Positions 48,976 to 57,139 of a DNA stretch of 64,000 bases are shown here, piece by piece; within the stretch, counting starts at the first letter, position 1, and every line of letters begins with the position of its first letter. The notes beneath the pieces were generated by a model, which did no database searches, had not been told where the DNA came from, and was given only the letters and a program-made list of their open reading frames with translations. This stretch comes from an uncultured Eubacteriales bacterium. GTDB taxonomy: Bacteria > Bacillota > Clostridia > Oscillospirales > Oscillospiraceae. Made by a program: the position numbers and the translations under genes. The stretch covers positions 35,843 through 99,842 of the forward strand of contig UQVA01000005.1 of assembly GCA_900544405.1 (NCBI GenBank). Reading direction: 5' to 3'.

Positions 48976-50310
48976 TTATCTCTTTCTCGCTTCCAGGCGC
49001 TGCAGCTTTGTGCGGGCGAACCGCTCCAGCTGGGGCACTACCAGGATGCAGGTCAGGGCCGCCGTAAAGCCGCCGTTGTAGAGGCAGAAGCCCCCGTGGA
49101 GGCTGGGCACAGTCGTTACCAGGCAGTAGTGAACCACGGCGGCGGCGAAGCCGTACCGCCAGCCGTACTTGGCGGTGATGGGGCTGAGGCCGTTGGCATA
49201 GCACAGGCCCACCAGAATGGCCTGGGCGTTGATGGCCTGGGCAAACTGGCCGCCGGTCAGGGCCGACACCCCCCGGAACAGGTAAGACGCCGCCACATAG
49301 CCCAGCAGGATGGGCCAGACCGTGGCCGGGTTGCTGCCGGAGTTGCAGGTGGCCAGCATACAGAAGATAATACCGAAGGTGATGCCGTTGAAGGCACCCC
49401 CCACCAGGTCGTAGTAGCCCAAAATCATCAGGCCGAACAGGCCCACGTTCAGCAGGAATACGGCGTTGCCGTAGGCAGCCGTCACGCTGGACACCTGGTC
49501 CTTTTCCGTGAGCATTTTCCAATAATCCTTCGCCTTTGCCCCCATAAGAAGGGCAAAAACGATGCAAAGCCCGAATACGATGCCGCAGAACAGATTCGCC
49601 GCCATGGCAGAGGCCACCTGCAGGGTCTCCCCTGCGGGAGCGGCAGGCAGAGCCACGCCGGGAGCCTTGTAGAGGACCGTTTGCAGCAGGAAGGCGGTCA
49701 TGCCGATGGGCAGAGCGGCGGAATACAGGTCAAAGCCCTTGTGGACCTTGGGGGAATGGGCCAGTCCCGCAGGCAGGAAGAAGCCGATGCACACGCCCAC
49801 CAGCACCGCCAGGCCCAAACCGGCCCAATGGAAGCCCAGGGCCTCGGCATGGGGATAGCGGAAGAGCATCTCGGAGATCAGCGGGGCGATGCCCGTGGAG
49901 AACAGCATGGCGTTCACCTGGCCGGAGAGCTTTTCCCGCTTCACGGCGGCATACAGCACCACGCCCAGCACGGAGAACCACATGTTCAGCACGTTGATGC
50001 CCCAGGAGCCGAAGCCCAGGGTCAGCACAAAGGCCAGGGTGGACACGTTGTTCACCGGGGCTTTCAGGAAATGATAAAGGCCCGTCAGCACAAAGCCCAG
50101 CAGGGCCATGTTCAGGAACGTAGCCGCAAATCCGCCCACCGCAAAATAGTTGGTGGAAATTTTGCAGGTGGAGGCCAGGATCTTCCCCAGTCCGGAGAGC
50201 ATTTCGCCCCGGTCCGGCATACACACCGCTCCCACCAGAAAGCAGGTGGACAGGAACAGGAAAAACAGCTTCAAAAAGTCGGTTTCGGACAGTTTATTCA
50301 GTCTTTTCAT
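48976..50310 (-). CDS. DUF1576 multi-pass membrane protein
   Basis: 444 residues with about 11 to 12 membrane helices and the DUF1576 arrangement (NYFAVGGFAATFLN, PLISEMLFRYP, SPITAKYGW). The function of the family is not established; the fold suggests a transporter. AAGGAG precedes the ATG. It follows folD on the same strand but a terminator lies between them, so it is at most partly co-expressed with the folate genes. Confidence 0.82.
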   Translation of the reverse strand: MKRLNKLSETDFLKLFFLFLSTCFLVGAVCMPDRGEMLSGLGKILASTCKISTNYFAVGGFAATFLNMALLGFVLTGLYHFLKAPVNNVSTLAFVLTLGFGSWGINVLNMWFSVLGVVLYAAVKREKLSGQVNAMLFSTGIAPLISEMLFRYPHAEALGFHWAGLGLAVLVGVCIGFFLPAGLAHSPKVHKGFDLYSAALPIGMTAFLLQTVLYKAPGVALPAAPAGETLQVASAMAANLFCGIVFGLCIVFALLMGAKAKDYWKMLTEKDQVSSVTAAYGNAVFLLNVGLFGLMILGYYDLVGGAFNGITFGIIFCMLATCNSGSNPATVWPILLGYVAASYLFRGVSALTGGQFAQAINAQAILVGLCYANGLSPITAKYGWRYGFAAAVVHYCLVTTVPSLHGGFCLYNGGFTAALTCILVVPQLERFARTKLQRLEARKR

Positions 50311-50324
50311 GGCATTTTCTCCTT

Positions 50325-50356
50325 AAAAACAGGGGGACCAAGTTTGGCCCCCCTGC
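50325..50356 (-). terminator. Terminator after folD
   Basis: CAGGGGGGCCAAACTTGGTC-type hairpin on the minus strand followed by five T. Confidence 0.8.
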
Positions 50357-50368
50357 GTCCGAACGGAA

Positions 50369-51247
50369 TTATGCCCGCTCTGCGGCCTCCACGACGTGCT
50401 TCATCAGCACGCTGGTGGTCACGCTGCCCACGCCGCCGGGCACGGGGGTAATGGCCTCCACGATGGGTTCCACTTCCTCAAACTTGGCGTCGCCGGCAAT
50501 GGCACCCTTGCCGCCCTTGGCGTTGGGCTTCTCGGCGTCCCAGTTGATGGACACGTCGATGACCACCTGGCCGGGCCGGACGTACTCCTTGGTCAGGCTG
50601 CCCAGCACACCGGCGGCAGACACCAGAATGTCCGCATTCCGGGCGATCTCGGCGGTGTTGACGGTCTTGGTGTGGCAGACGGTGACGGTGGCGTTCTTGC
50701 CCATGAGCATCATGGCTGCGGGCTTGCCGACCACCAGGCTCCGGCCGATGACCACGGCGTTCTTGCCCTTGCAGTCAATGCCGTAGTAGTCCAGAATTTC
50801 CATGCAGGCGGCGGGGGTGCAGGGGGCAAAGCCCAGGTCGCTGCGGCCCTCGAACACGCCGGCGTTGGACAGGTCGGTCATGCAGTCCACGTCCTTTTTG
50901 GGGTCCAGACGGTTGCAGATCTCGGTCTGGTCGGCCTTGAGGTGCCTGGGCAGGGGCCGGAACATCAGCACACCGTGGATGGAATCGTCGGCGTTGACCT
51001 TGTCGATGGCGGCGAGCACATCGGCCTTGGTTGCGTCCTCCGGCAGCACGAACTTCACAACGTTCACGCCCACCAGCTCGGCCCGCTTCACGGCGCCCTT
51101 CTCATAGCTCAGGTCGCTGGGGTTCTCGCCTACCCGGATGATGCCCAGGGTGGGGGTCACGCCCTTCTCCCGCAGTGCAGCGGTGCGGGTCTGCAGATTC
51201 GCATTCAGCGCATCGGTAACTTCTTTGCCAAGCAGCAGCTTTGCCAT
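50369..51247 (-). CDS. folD: Bifunctional methylene-THF dehydrogenase / methenyl-THF cyclohydrolase
   Basis: 292 residues. Catalytic Lys in SYEKGAVKRAE, GVLMFRPLP (family QLPLP replaced by RPLP), NADP-binding VVIGRSLVVGKP and the end motif TPVPGGVGSVT. It interconverts 5,10-methylene-, methenyl- and 10-formyl-THF in the cytoplasm. Third gene of fhs-fchA-folD. RBS GGAGAACGAGAATT. Confidence 0.95.
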   Translation of the reverse strand: MAKLLLGKEVTDALNANLQTRTAALREKGVTPTLGIIRVGENPSDLSYEKGAVKRAELVGVNVVKFVLPEDATKADVLAAIDKVNADDSIHGVLMFRPLPRHLKADQTEICNRLDPKKDVDCMTDLSNAGVFEGRSDLGFAPCTPAACMEILDYYGIDCKGKNAVVIGRSLVVGKPAAMMLMGKNATVTVCHTKTVNTAEIARNADILVSAAGVLGSLTKEYVRPGQVVIDVSINWDAEKPNAKGGKGAIAGDAKFEEVEPIVEAITPVPGGVGSVTTSVLMKHVVEAAERA

Positions 51248-51283
51248 AATTCTCGTTCTCCTTCAAATATAATTATTTCTGAA

Positions 51284-51901
51284 TCAGTTGAAATTGGCCC
51301 GGACGGTCTTGAAAATCTCGTCGGCCTTGGCGCAGTAGGTGTCCAGCATCCCATTGGCCTTGGCGTTCATTTCCTCGGCAACGGTCCGGTTTTTCAGGCT
51401 CTTGGTATTGATGAACACATTCAGGCTGGCGGCCTGGAGGGCAGCCTTGCAGCACACGGCCCCGCAGCCCGCATCGGACACGGCCAGACGGGAGCCCTTT
51501 TCCGCAAACACGGCGATGCAGTCGATGGCCTGGCAGCACAGCTCCATGATGTGCATGGGCACGGCGCAGGCGGTGACGGTGGCCTCCTCCAGCACGGCGT
51601 CCCGGGTGGGATCGTCCTTGGGGATGCCGTAGGCCTTGGCCAGGGGCACGAAGCCCTTGTCGTCGGCCTCCACCTGGTCCAGAAGCTCGGTCTGCAAGGC
51701 GTCGCACCGGGCTTTCAGGGCGATGATCTCCTCCTCCACGGCGGCATACTTCTTCTTGCCTACGGTGAGGGAGCCGACCATATTGCCCAGGGCGGTGCCG
51801 ATGGCACCCACCAAAGCGGCCGCACCGCCGCCGCCGGGAGCCGGGGCATTGGAGGCCAGGACCTCTACAAATTTGCGGCAGGATTCTTGGGTCATATCCA
51901 T
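51284..51901 (-). CDS. fchA: Formiminotetrahydrofolate cyclodeaminase / methenyl-THF cyclohydrolase family
   Basis: 205 residues, the stand-alone FTCD C-terminal-domain form. N-terminal APAPGGGGAAALVGAIG is the family signature. In acetogens and purine fermenters such proteins (FchA) convert methenyl-THF or formimino-THF. Alongside FolD, which has the same cyclohydrolase activity, it may serve formimino-THF from histidine, glycine or purine breakdown. GGAG 10 bases before the ATG. Confidence 0.9.
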   Translation of the reverse strand: MDMTQESCRKFVEVLASNAPAPGGGGAAALVGAIGTALGNMVGSLTVGKKKYAAVEEEIIALKARCDALQTELLDQVEADDKGFVPLAKAYGIPKDDPTRDAVLEEATVTACAVPMHIMELCCQAIDCIAVFAEKGSRLAVSDAGCGAVCCKAALQAASLNVFINTKSLKNRTVAEEMNAKANGMLDTYCAKADEIFKTVRANFN

Positions 51902-51932
51902 AATTGATTCACTCCTGTATGTTGATAAAAAG

Positions 51933-51968
51933 CCGGAAAAGCGCAGGCGGCGTGCGGCCGCCTGCGCT
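51933..51968 (-). terminator. Hairpin between fhs and fchA
   Basis: AGCGCAGGCGGC stem with complement, followed on the minus strand by TTTTCCGGCTTTTT; probably a partial terminator that sets fhs above the downstream genes. Confidence 0.65.
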
Positions 51969-51982
51969 CGGTTGGGAATTTC

Positions 51983-53656
51983 TTAGAACAGGCCGCTGAT
52001 CTTGCCGGTCTCGTCCACGTCGATACGCTCGGCAGCGGGGACCTTGGGCAGACCGGGCATGGTCATGATCTCGCCGGTCAGGGCCACCAGGAAGCCGGCA
52101 CCTGCGGAGACCTTCACGTTCCGCACGGTGATGGTGAAGCCGGTGGGTGCGCCCAGCTTGGTCTGGTCGTCGGTGAAGGAATACTGGGTCTTGGCCATGC
52201 AGATGGGCATTTTGTCGTAGCCCAGCTCGGTGAGCTGCTTGATCTGCTTCTCGGCATTGGCGGTGAAGTTCACGCCGTCGCCATGATAGATGCGTTTGAC
52301 AATGGCTTCGATCTTGTCCTTGATGGGCAGGTCCAGTTCATAGGAGAAGGAGAAGTCATTGGGCTGGTCGCAGAGCCGGACCACTTCCTTGGCCAGCTCG
52401 ATGCCGCCTTCGCCGCCCTTGCCCCAGACTTCGGACAGAGCCACGTTGACGCCCAGTTCCTTGCACTTGCGCTCCACCAGAGCCAGCTCGGCCTCGGTGT
52501 CCTGGGGGAAGCGGTTGATGGCCACCACGCAGGGCAGCTTGTACACGGTGGTGATGTTCTCCACGTGCCGCAGCAGGTTGGGCAGGCCCTTCTCCAGAGC
52601 CTCCAGATTCTCCTTGCCGGTTTCGGCCTTGGGCACGCCGCCGTTGTACTTCAGGGCACGGACGGTCGCCACCAGCACCACGCAGGAGGGCTTCAGGCCC
52701 GCCATCCGGCACTTGATGTCCAGGAACTTCTCGGCACCCAGGTCAGCACCGAAGCCGGCCTCGGTGACGGTGTAGTCAGCCAGCCGCATGGCGATCTTCG
52801 TGGCAGTCACGGAGTTGCAGCCATGGGCGATGTTGGCGAAGGGTCCGCCGTGGACGAAAGCGGGGGTATGCTCCAGGGTCTGCACCAGGTTGGGCTTCAG
52901 AGCGTCCTTCAGCAGAGCGGCCATAGCGCCCTGGGCCTTCAGATCGCCGGCGGTGACGGGCTTGCCGTCCCGGGTGTAAGCCACCACCAGGCGGGCCAGA
53001 CGGTTCTTCAGGTCGGTGATGTCGGAAGCCAGGCACAGCACGGCCATGACTTCGGAAGCCACGGTGATGTCGTAGCCGTCTTCACGGGGCATACCGTTGG
53101 TCTTGCCGCCCAGGCCGTCCACCACGAAGCGGAGCTGCCGGTCGTTCATGTCCACGCAGCGGCGCCACACGATCTGACGGGGGTCGATGTTCAGGGCGTT
53201 GCCCTGGTAGATGTGGTTATCCAGCATGGCGGCCAGCAGGTTGTTGGCAGCGCCGATGGCGTGGAAGTCACCGGTAAAGTGCAGGTTGATGTCCTCCATG
53301 GGGACCACCTGAGCGTAGCCGCCGCCGGCAGCGCCGCCCTTCACGCCGAAAACGGGTCCCAGAGAGGGCTCCCGCAGGGCCACCAGCACGTTCTTGCCCA
53401 TCCGGCGCATACCGTCGGCCAGACCGACGGTGGTCGTGGTCTTGCCCTCACCGGCAGGGGTGGGGTTGATGGCAGTGACCAGAATCAGCTTGCCGTCGGG
53501 ACGCTTCACCTCATTGAGGATGTTGTAGTCCACCTTGGCCTTGTACTTGCCGTACTGCTCCAGATACTTCTCGTCCACACCGGCGGTCTTGGCGATCTCG
53601 CTGATGGGGAGCATCTCGGTCTCCTGTGCAATTTCGATGTCAGTTTTGAATTCCAT
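51983..53656 (-). CDS. fhs: Formate-tetrahydrofolate ligase
   Basis: 557 residues, normal family length. P-loop TPAGEGKTTTTVGL, GGAAGGGYAQVVPMEDINLH and ATVRALKYNGG are conserved segments. It makes 10-formyl-THF from formate, THF and ATP, feeding purine synthesis or, in acetogens, the methyl branch. Start at 53656 chosen after AAGGAG and because the family begins here; the longer in-frame extension reads through the leader repeat. Confidence 0.97.
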   Translation of the reverse strand: MEFKTDIEIAQETEMLPISEIAKTAGVDEKYLEQYGKYKAKVDYNILNEVKRPDGKLILVTAINPTPAGEGKTTTTVGLADGMRRMGKNVLVALREPSLGPVFGVKGGAAGGGYAQVVPMEDINLHFTGDFHAIGAANNLLAAMLDNHIYQGNALNIDPRQIVWRRCVDMNDRQLRFVVDGLGGKTNGMPREDGYDITVASEVMAVLCLASDITDLKNRLARLVVAYTRDGKPVTAGDLKAQGAMAALLKDALKPNLVQTLEHTPAFVHGGPFANIAHGCNSVTATKIAMRLADYTVTEAGFGADLGAEKFLDIKCRMAGLKPSCVVLVATVRALKYNGGVPKAETGKENLEALEKGLPNLLRHVENITTVYKLPCVVAINRFPQDTEAELALVERKCKELGVNVALSEVWGKGGEGGIELAKEVVRLCDQPNDFSFSYELDLPIKDKIEAIVKRIYHGDGVNFTANAEKQIKQLTELGYDKMPICMAKTQYSFTDDQTKLGAPTGFTITVRNVKVSAGAGFLVALTGEIMTMPGLPKVPAAERIDVDETGKISGLF

Positions 53657-53686
53657 GATATGTACACTCCTTGTAAAAAATTTGCC

Positions 53687-53746
53687 GCTGCCGTTATGTG
53701 GCTCACGGCCCATACAGGACAGGCACGGCTGCCGTTCGTGGCTCAC
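53687..53746 (-). repeat. Repeated segment in the fhs leader
   Basis: GTGAGCCAC(G/AT)AACGGCAGC occurs twice on the minus strand (53728-53746 and 53687-53706), 41 bases apart, in the predicted 5' leader. It does not match ZTP or THF riboswitch consensus as I remember them. Confidence 0.5.
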
Positions 53747-53794
53747 CGGGCCCTCTTGGAATCGGACAGAATCAGTATTTCTGTACCGATAAAC

Positions 53795-53823
53795 ATGATA
53801 GCATTTCCGGCCGGGTTTGTCAA
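53795..53823 (-). promoter_or_regulatory. Sigma-A promoter of fhs-fchA-folD
   Basis: Minus-strand TTGACA (53818-53823), 17 bases, TATCAT (53795-53800); leader of about 130 bases. Confidence 0.8.
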
Positions 53824-53872
53824 TGATTTTTTAGCGTTTTACGGAGATTTTTCAGAAAGCTTTCCGGGCATG

Positions 53873-53902
53873 AAAAAATCCCACCGGCAAAAGCCGATGG
53901 GA
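53873..53902 (-). terminator. Terminator of the tRNA-Met/tRNA-Glu unit
   Basis: TCCCATCGGC-TTTT-GCCGGTGGGA on the minus strand followed by six T. Confidence 0.85.
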
Positions 53903-53910
53903 GAATTTCA

Positions 53911-53985
53911 TGGTGACCCGTACGGGAATCGAACCCATGTTACCGCCGTGAAAGGGCGGTGTCTTAACCGCTTGACCAACGGGCC
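53911..53985 (-). tRNA. tRNA-Glu (TTC)
   Basis: 75 bases with encoded CCA. Anticodon stem CCGCC/GGCGG, loop CTTTCAC. Confidence 0.97.
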
Positions 53986-54061
53986 TGGTAGCGGCAATCT
54001 GATTCGAACAGATGACATACCGGGTATGAACCGGCTACTCTACCAACTGAGTTATGCCGCC
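53986..54061 (-). tRNA. tRNA-Met (CAT), elongator type
   Basis: 76 bases with encoded CCA, abutting tRNA-Glu. Loop TTCATAC, stem GCCGG/CCGGT. It lacks the three G-C pairs of initiator tRNA; a lysidine-modified Ile(CAT) identity cannot be fully excluded. Confidence 0.9.
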
Positions 54062-54193
54062 ATGTGTGGTCAAATGATCTCGGCACCGCCGAAATCAGCT
54101 TCCTTATTATATCCAAGCAAGCCCCCTTTGTCAAGAAGAATTTCTGAATTTTTCGCAAGTTTTTTGGGAATCCTTTCCAGTGAGGTGATTTTT

Positions 54194-54580
54194 ATGAAAA
54201 AACGGCTTTTTTACTGGCTGACCCTGTTCCTCTGCGGCGGGGTGCTGTACGTGACCATTGAGCTTCTCTGGCGGGGATGGAGCCATTATTCCATGTTCCT
54301 GGCCGGGGGAATCGGCTTTCTGCTGCTGGGGCGGCTGACCAAGGACCGTCTGCCGCCCTGGGCGGAAGTCCTCATCGGGGCGGGCATCATCACCATGATC
54401 GAGTTGGCGTCGGGCCTTGTTTTCAACCGGAACTATACGGTCTGGGACTATCGGGACGCCCCGCTGAACCTCTGGGGGCAGATCTGCCTGCCCTTCACCC
54501 TGCTCTGGATGAGCGTCAGCGGCTTCGCCATGTGGGTCTATACCAAAATCGAACCGGCTCTGAGGAAGAAGATCTGGTAG
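54194..54580 (+). CDS. Small membrane protein, putative ABC-transporter type IV (PF06541-like)
   Basis: 128 residues with four membrane helices. VWDYRDAPLNLWGQICLPF followed by a Trp-rich helix is the signature of the CmpB-like family. Its function is poorly known. Start 54194 has GAGGTG upstream; the reading frame to the left is a shadow of the tRNA and fhs region. It reads toward the convergent sortase gene. Confidence 0.8.
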   Translation: MKKRLFYWLTLFLCGGVLYVTIELLWRGWSHYSMFLAGGIGFLLLGRLTKDRLPPWAEVLIGAGIITMIELASGLVFNRNYTVWDYRDAPLNLWGQICLPFTLLWMSVSGFAMWVYTKIEPALRKKIW

Positions 54581-54642
54581 AGCCCCGACGGTGCGAAAAA
54601 GCCCCCTATGCGCAGGGAGAGGCAGCGCGGATGTCGGTTCCT

Positions 54643-54681
54643 AAAAAAACGCCACCCCCGGGCGGAATCGCCTGGGGGTGG
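54643..54681 (-). terminator. Terminator of the sortase gene
   Basis: CCACCCCCAGGCG stem on the minus strand with complement, then CGTTTTTTTAG. Confidence 0.8.
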
Positions 54682-54736
54682 AATCGGGAATGGGGGATAC
54701 CCTTATTTTTAATTCTTTCGGTGGTTTTTGCTTTGT

Positions 54737-55573
54737 TCACTCCGTCATGCGTTTGGCGACCACTACCAGGCGGCCGTTTTCCAGATCGTGGTCGCAGGTG
54801 GACAGGGTGATGAGCTTATCGCCGTAGGTGGCCGTGACGCCGGTATCGAACAGGGCCAATTCCTTGCATTTGGCTACATAAGCGTCGAATTCTGCCGCGT
54901 CGGCGGCATCCACGAACTCGTGATAGGTGAAGCCCTCACCCAGGGTGGCGGTGGTCAGGAACACGCTGACGATCTCGTAGGTGTGATGCTCGGACACGGT
55001 ATCAAACGTAAAGGTCTTATGCTCCCGCCAGAAGGACTCCTTCTTGAACTCGTCCAGCTCATGGAACATGGTGCCGTCGATCAGGTGGTGGCCGTAAATG
55101 GTCAGGTTGTCCGAGGGCTTGAACACGTCGCAGACCTCCCGGACGTAAATGGTGCCGTGGTAGTCCACTTCCTCATCAAAGTTATTGTAGAGATAATAGT
55201 TCTCCGTCCGGGACTGGACCACGGGATAGTTGATGTTCGTACCGGGAATTTCGATCCAGCCCACCAGGTCCGGATTCCGCTTCCACAATGCCACATACTC
55301 CGGCAGTACCAACACGGTCTTGCCGGTCTCCGGATGGACCAGCTCCACACGGGGGTCTGCGGTGGGAGCGGTGGGGTCGTCGGGATTGGCGGGAGTGGCG
55401 GCGGAGGGAGCGGTAGCTTCCTCCTGCTGGGCCTGCTTCTTGATGTCCGCCAGGTCGTTGTAGACGGCTTTGGAGTCATGGGAGACTTTATAATAGTTGA
55501 TGAGCTTGTAACCGGACACGCAGAACACGGCCAGAAACACGATCAAGAGGATGATGCAGAGTACTCGTTTCAT
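54737..55573 (-). CDS. srtB: Class B sortase
   Basis: 278 residues: N-terminal membrane anchor (3-25), linker, then a sortase domain with His162 in TIYGHHLIDGTMF, catalytic Cys260 in LSTCDHD and Arg268 in GRLVVVAKR. Class B features include the N-terminal helices and the long loop before the Cys. It would attach proteins with a [SPTN]PxTG-like signal to the cell wall; a fitting substrate, ending TPATGD plus a membrane segment, is encoded at 40930-45051. Its own gene stands alone with a promoter and terminator. Confidence 0.92.
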   Translation of the reverse strand: MKRVLCIILLIVFLAVFCVSGYKLINYYKVSHDSKAVYNDLADIKKQAQQEEATAPSAATPANPDDPTAPTADPRVELVHPETGKTVLVLPEYVALWKRNPDLVGWIEIPGTNINYPVVQSRTENYYLYNNFDEEVDYHGTIYVREVCDVFKPSDNLTIYGHHLIDGTMFHELDEFKKESFWREHKTFTFDTVSEHHTYEIVSVFLTTATLGEGFTYHEFVDAADAAEFDAYVAKCKELALFDTGVTATYGDKLITLSTCDHDLENGRLVVVAKRMTE

Positions 55574-55605
55574 GGTTTGGGTCCCTCCCAGGGTAAATTT
55601 ACAGT

Positions 55606-55634
55606 ATTATACCATGTCCGTATAAAAAAGTAAA
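55606..55634 (-). promoter_or_regulatory. Promoter of the sortase gene
   Basis: Minus-strand TTTACT, 17 bases, TATAAT (55606-55611). Confidence 0.7.
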
Positions 55635-55757
55635 CCCGTTTTCCGGCGGCGGATAAGGGGCCTTTTCCTCGGGGGAGTGCTTACACCATTCCGGCGAAAT
55701 CACCAAATTCTGCCGGGAATGTGCGTTTTGCGGACGGGGGTTTTCCCAAAGTTATCC

Positions 55758-55786
55758 TTGCAAATGCCGGTTGTTTTCGGTATAAT
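55758..55786 (+). promoter_or_regulatory. Promoter of the nucleoside salvage operon
   Basis: TTGCAA (55758-55763), 17 bases, TATAAT (55781-55786); short leader into tdk. Confidence 0.82.
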
Positions 55787-55812
55787 GGAGGAAACAAACT
55801 TTGGAGGCTGAA

Positions 55813-56421
55813 ATGGCAAAGCTATATTTCAAATACGGAGCCATGGGTTCCAGCAAGACCGCCCAGGCCCTCATTACCCGCTACAACTACGAGGAGAACG
55901 ACCTGCGGGTGTGGCTCATCAAGCCCAGCGCAGACAGCCGGGACGGTGAAGCGGTCATCCGCAGCCGCATCGGCCTGGAGGGCGTGGCCCAGATTTTATC
56001 CCCGGAGGCAGATGTGCTGGAGATCTTCCGCACGGAGCAGCTGGGGCAGTGCGACGTCATCATTGTGGACGAGTGCCAGTTTCTGACGGAAGCGCAGATC
56101 GACCAGCTTCGTGCCATTGTGGACGAGCATAATGTGCCGGTGATGTGCTTCGGCCTGCGGACGGACTTCCAGTGCCATCTGTTCGCCGGGAGCCGGCGGC
56201 TCATGGAGGTGGCGGACACCATCCAGGAGATCAAGACGATCTGCGACTGCGGGGCCAAGGCCACCGTCAACGCCCGGATCGACTCCGAGGGCCACATTGT
56301 TACCCAGGGCGAGCAGCTGTTCCTGGGCGGCAACGACAGCTATATCGCCATGTGCCACAAGTGCTGGGTCCGGGGCATCCGGGAGCACAAGGTCATTCGC
56401 CTTCATGGTCAAAGAAATTGA
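55813..56421 (+). CDS. tdk: Thymidine kinase
   Basis: 202 residues. P-loop-like GAMGSSKTAQ, Walker B IIVDECQFL and the zinc-binding pairs CDCGAKA and CHKCW. It phosphorylates (deoxy)thymidine. First gene of the salvage operon; deoC starts 14 bases later. Start at 55813 after GGAGG. Confidence 0.95.
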   Translation: MAKLYFKYGAMGSSKTAQALITRYNYEENDLRVWLIKPSADSRDGEAVIRSRIGLEGVAQILSPEADVLEIFRTEQLGQCDVIIVDECQFLTEAQIDQLRAIVDEHNVPVMCFGLRTDFQCHLFAGSRRLMEVADTIQEIKTICDCGAKATVNARIDSEGHIVTQGEQLFLGGNDSYIAMCHKCWVRGIREHKVIRLHGQRN

Positions 56422-56435
56422 AAGGAGTTAATTTT

Positions 56436-57092
56436 ATGGAACTTTCTGAAATCCTCTCCAAATGCGACCATACCCTGCTGAGCCAGACCGCCACCTGGGC
56501 GGAAATGAAATCCATCTGCGACGACGGCATGAAGTATCACACCGCATCCGTCTGCATCCCTGCCTCCTACGTCCGTCAGGCCAAGGAGTACGTGGGGGAC
56601 AAGCTGGCGATTTGCACCGTCATCGGCTTCCCCAACGGCTATGACACCACCGCCGCCAAATGCTTCATGGCCACCGACGCCGTGGACAACGGGGCCGATG
56701 AGGTGGACATGGTCATCAACCTGGGCTGGGTGAAGGACGGCAAGTTTGACGCCGTGGAGCAGGAAATTTCCGCCATCAAGAAGGCCTGCAAGGGGAAGCT
56801 TCTGAAGGTCATCATCGAGACCTGCCTGCTGACCGATGAAGAAAAGGTCGAAATGTGCCATGTGGTTACCCGGTCCGGGGCCGACTACATCAAGACCTCC
56901 ACGGGCTTCTCCAAGGCGGGCGCTACCTTCCACGATGTGGAGCTGTTCGCCGCCAACGTGGGTCCCAATGTGAAGATCAAGGCCGCAGGCGGCATTTCTT
57001 CCCTGGAGGATGCAGAAAAGTTCATCGCTCTGGGGGCTTCCCGGCTGGGTACGTCCCGCATCGTGAAGCTGGCAAAGGCTATGGAAGCGTAA
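56436..57092 (+). CDS. deoC: Deoxyribose-phosphate aldolase
   Basis: 218 residues, TIM barrel. The Schiff-base Lys is in YIKTSTGFS, with VDMVINLG and GVKIKAAGGI-type (VKIKAAGGI) segments. It splits 2-deoxyribose 5-phosphate into glyceraldehyde 3-phosphate and acetaldehyde, the final step of deoxynucleoside breakdown. Confidence 0.97.
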   Translation: MELSEILSKCDHTLLSQTATWAEMKSICDDGMKYHTASVCIPASYVRQAKEYVGDKLAICTVIGFPNGYDTTAAKCFMATDAVDNGADEVDMVINLGWVKDGKFDAVEQEISAIKKACKGKLLKVIIETCLLTDEEKVEMCHVVTRSGADYIKTSTGFSKAGATFHDVELFAANVGPNVKIKAAGGISSLEDAEKFIALGASRLGTSRIVKLAKAMEA

Positions 57093-57139
57093 CATACGCT
57101 GAAATATCATAAAAATCTAACTAACAGGAGGAGAACCCA

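Noticed and set aside
53657..53790. ZTP or THF riboswitch before fhs
   Set aside because: The conserved cores as I remember them (for example GCCUGGGCA for ZTP) are not found in the leader; only the internal direct repeat is.
53986..54061. Initiator tRNA-Met
   Set aside because: The anticodon stem lacks three consecutive G-C pairs, so the elongator form is more likely.
52283..54193. Long in-frame extension upstream of the small CmpB-like membrane protein
   Set aside because: It runs antisense through fhs and across two tRNA genes; the true start at 54194 has its own RBS and begins with a membrane helix.
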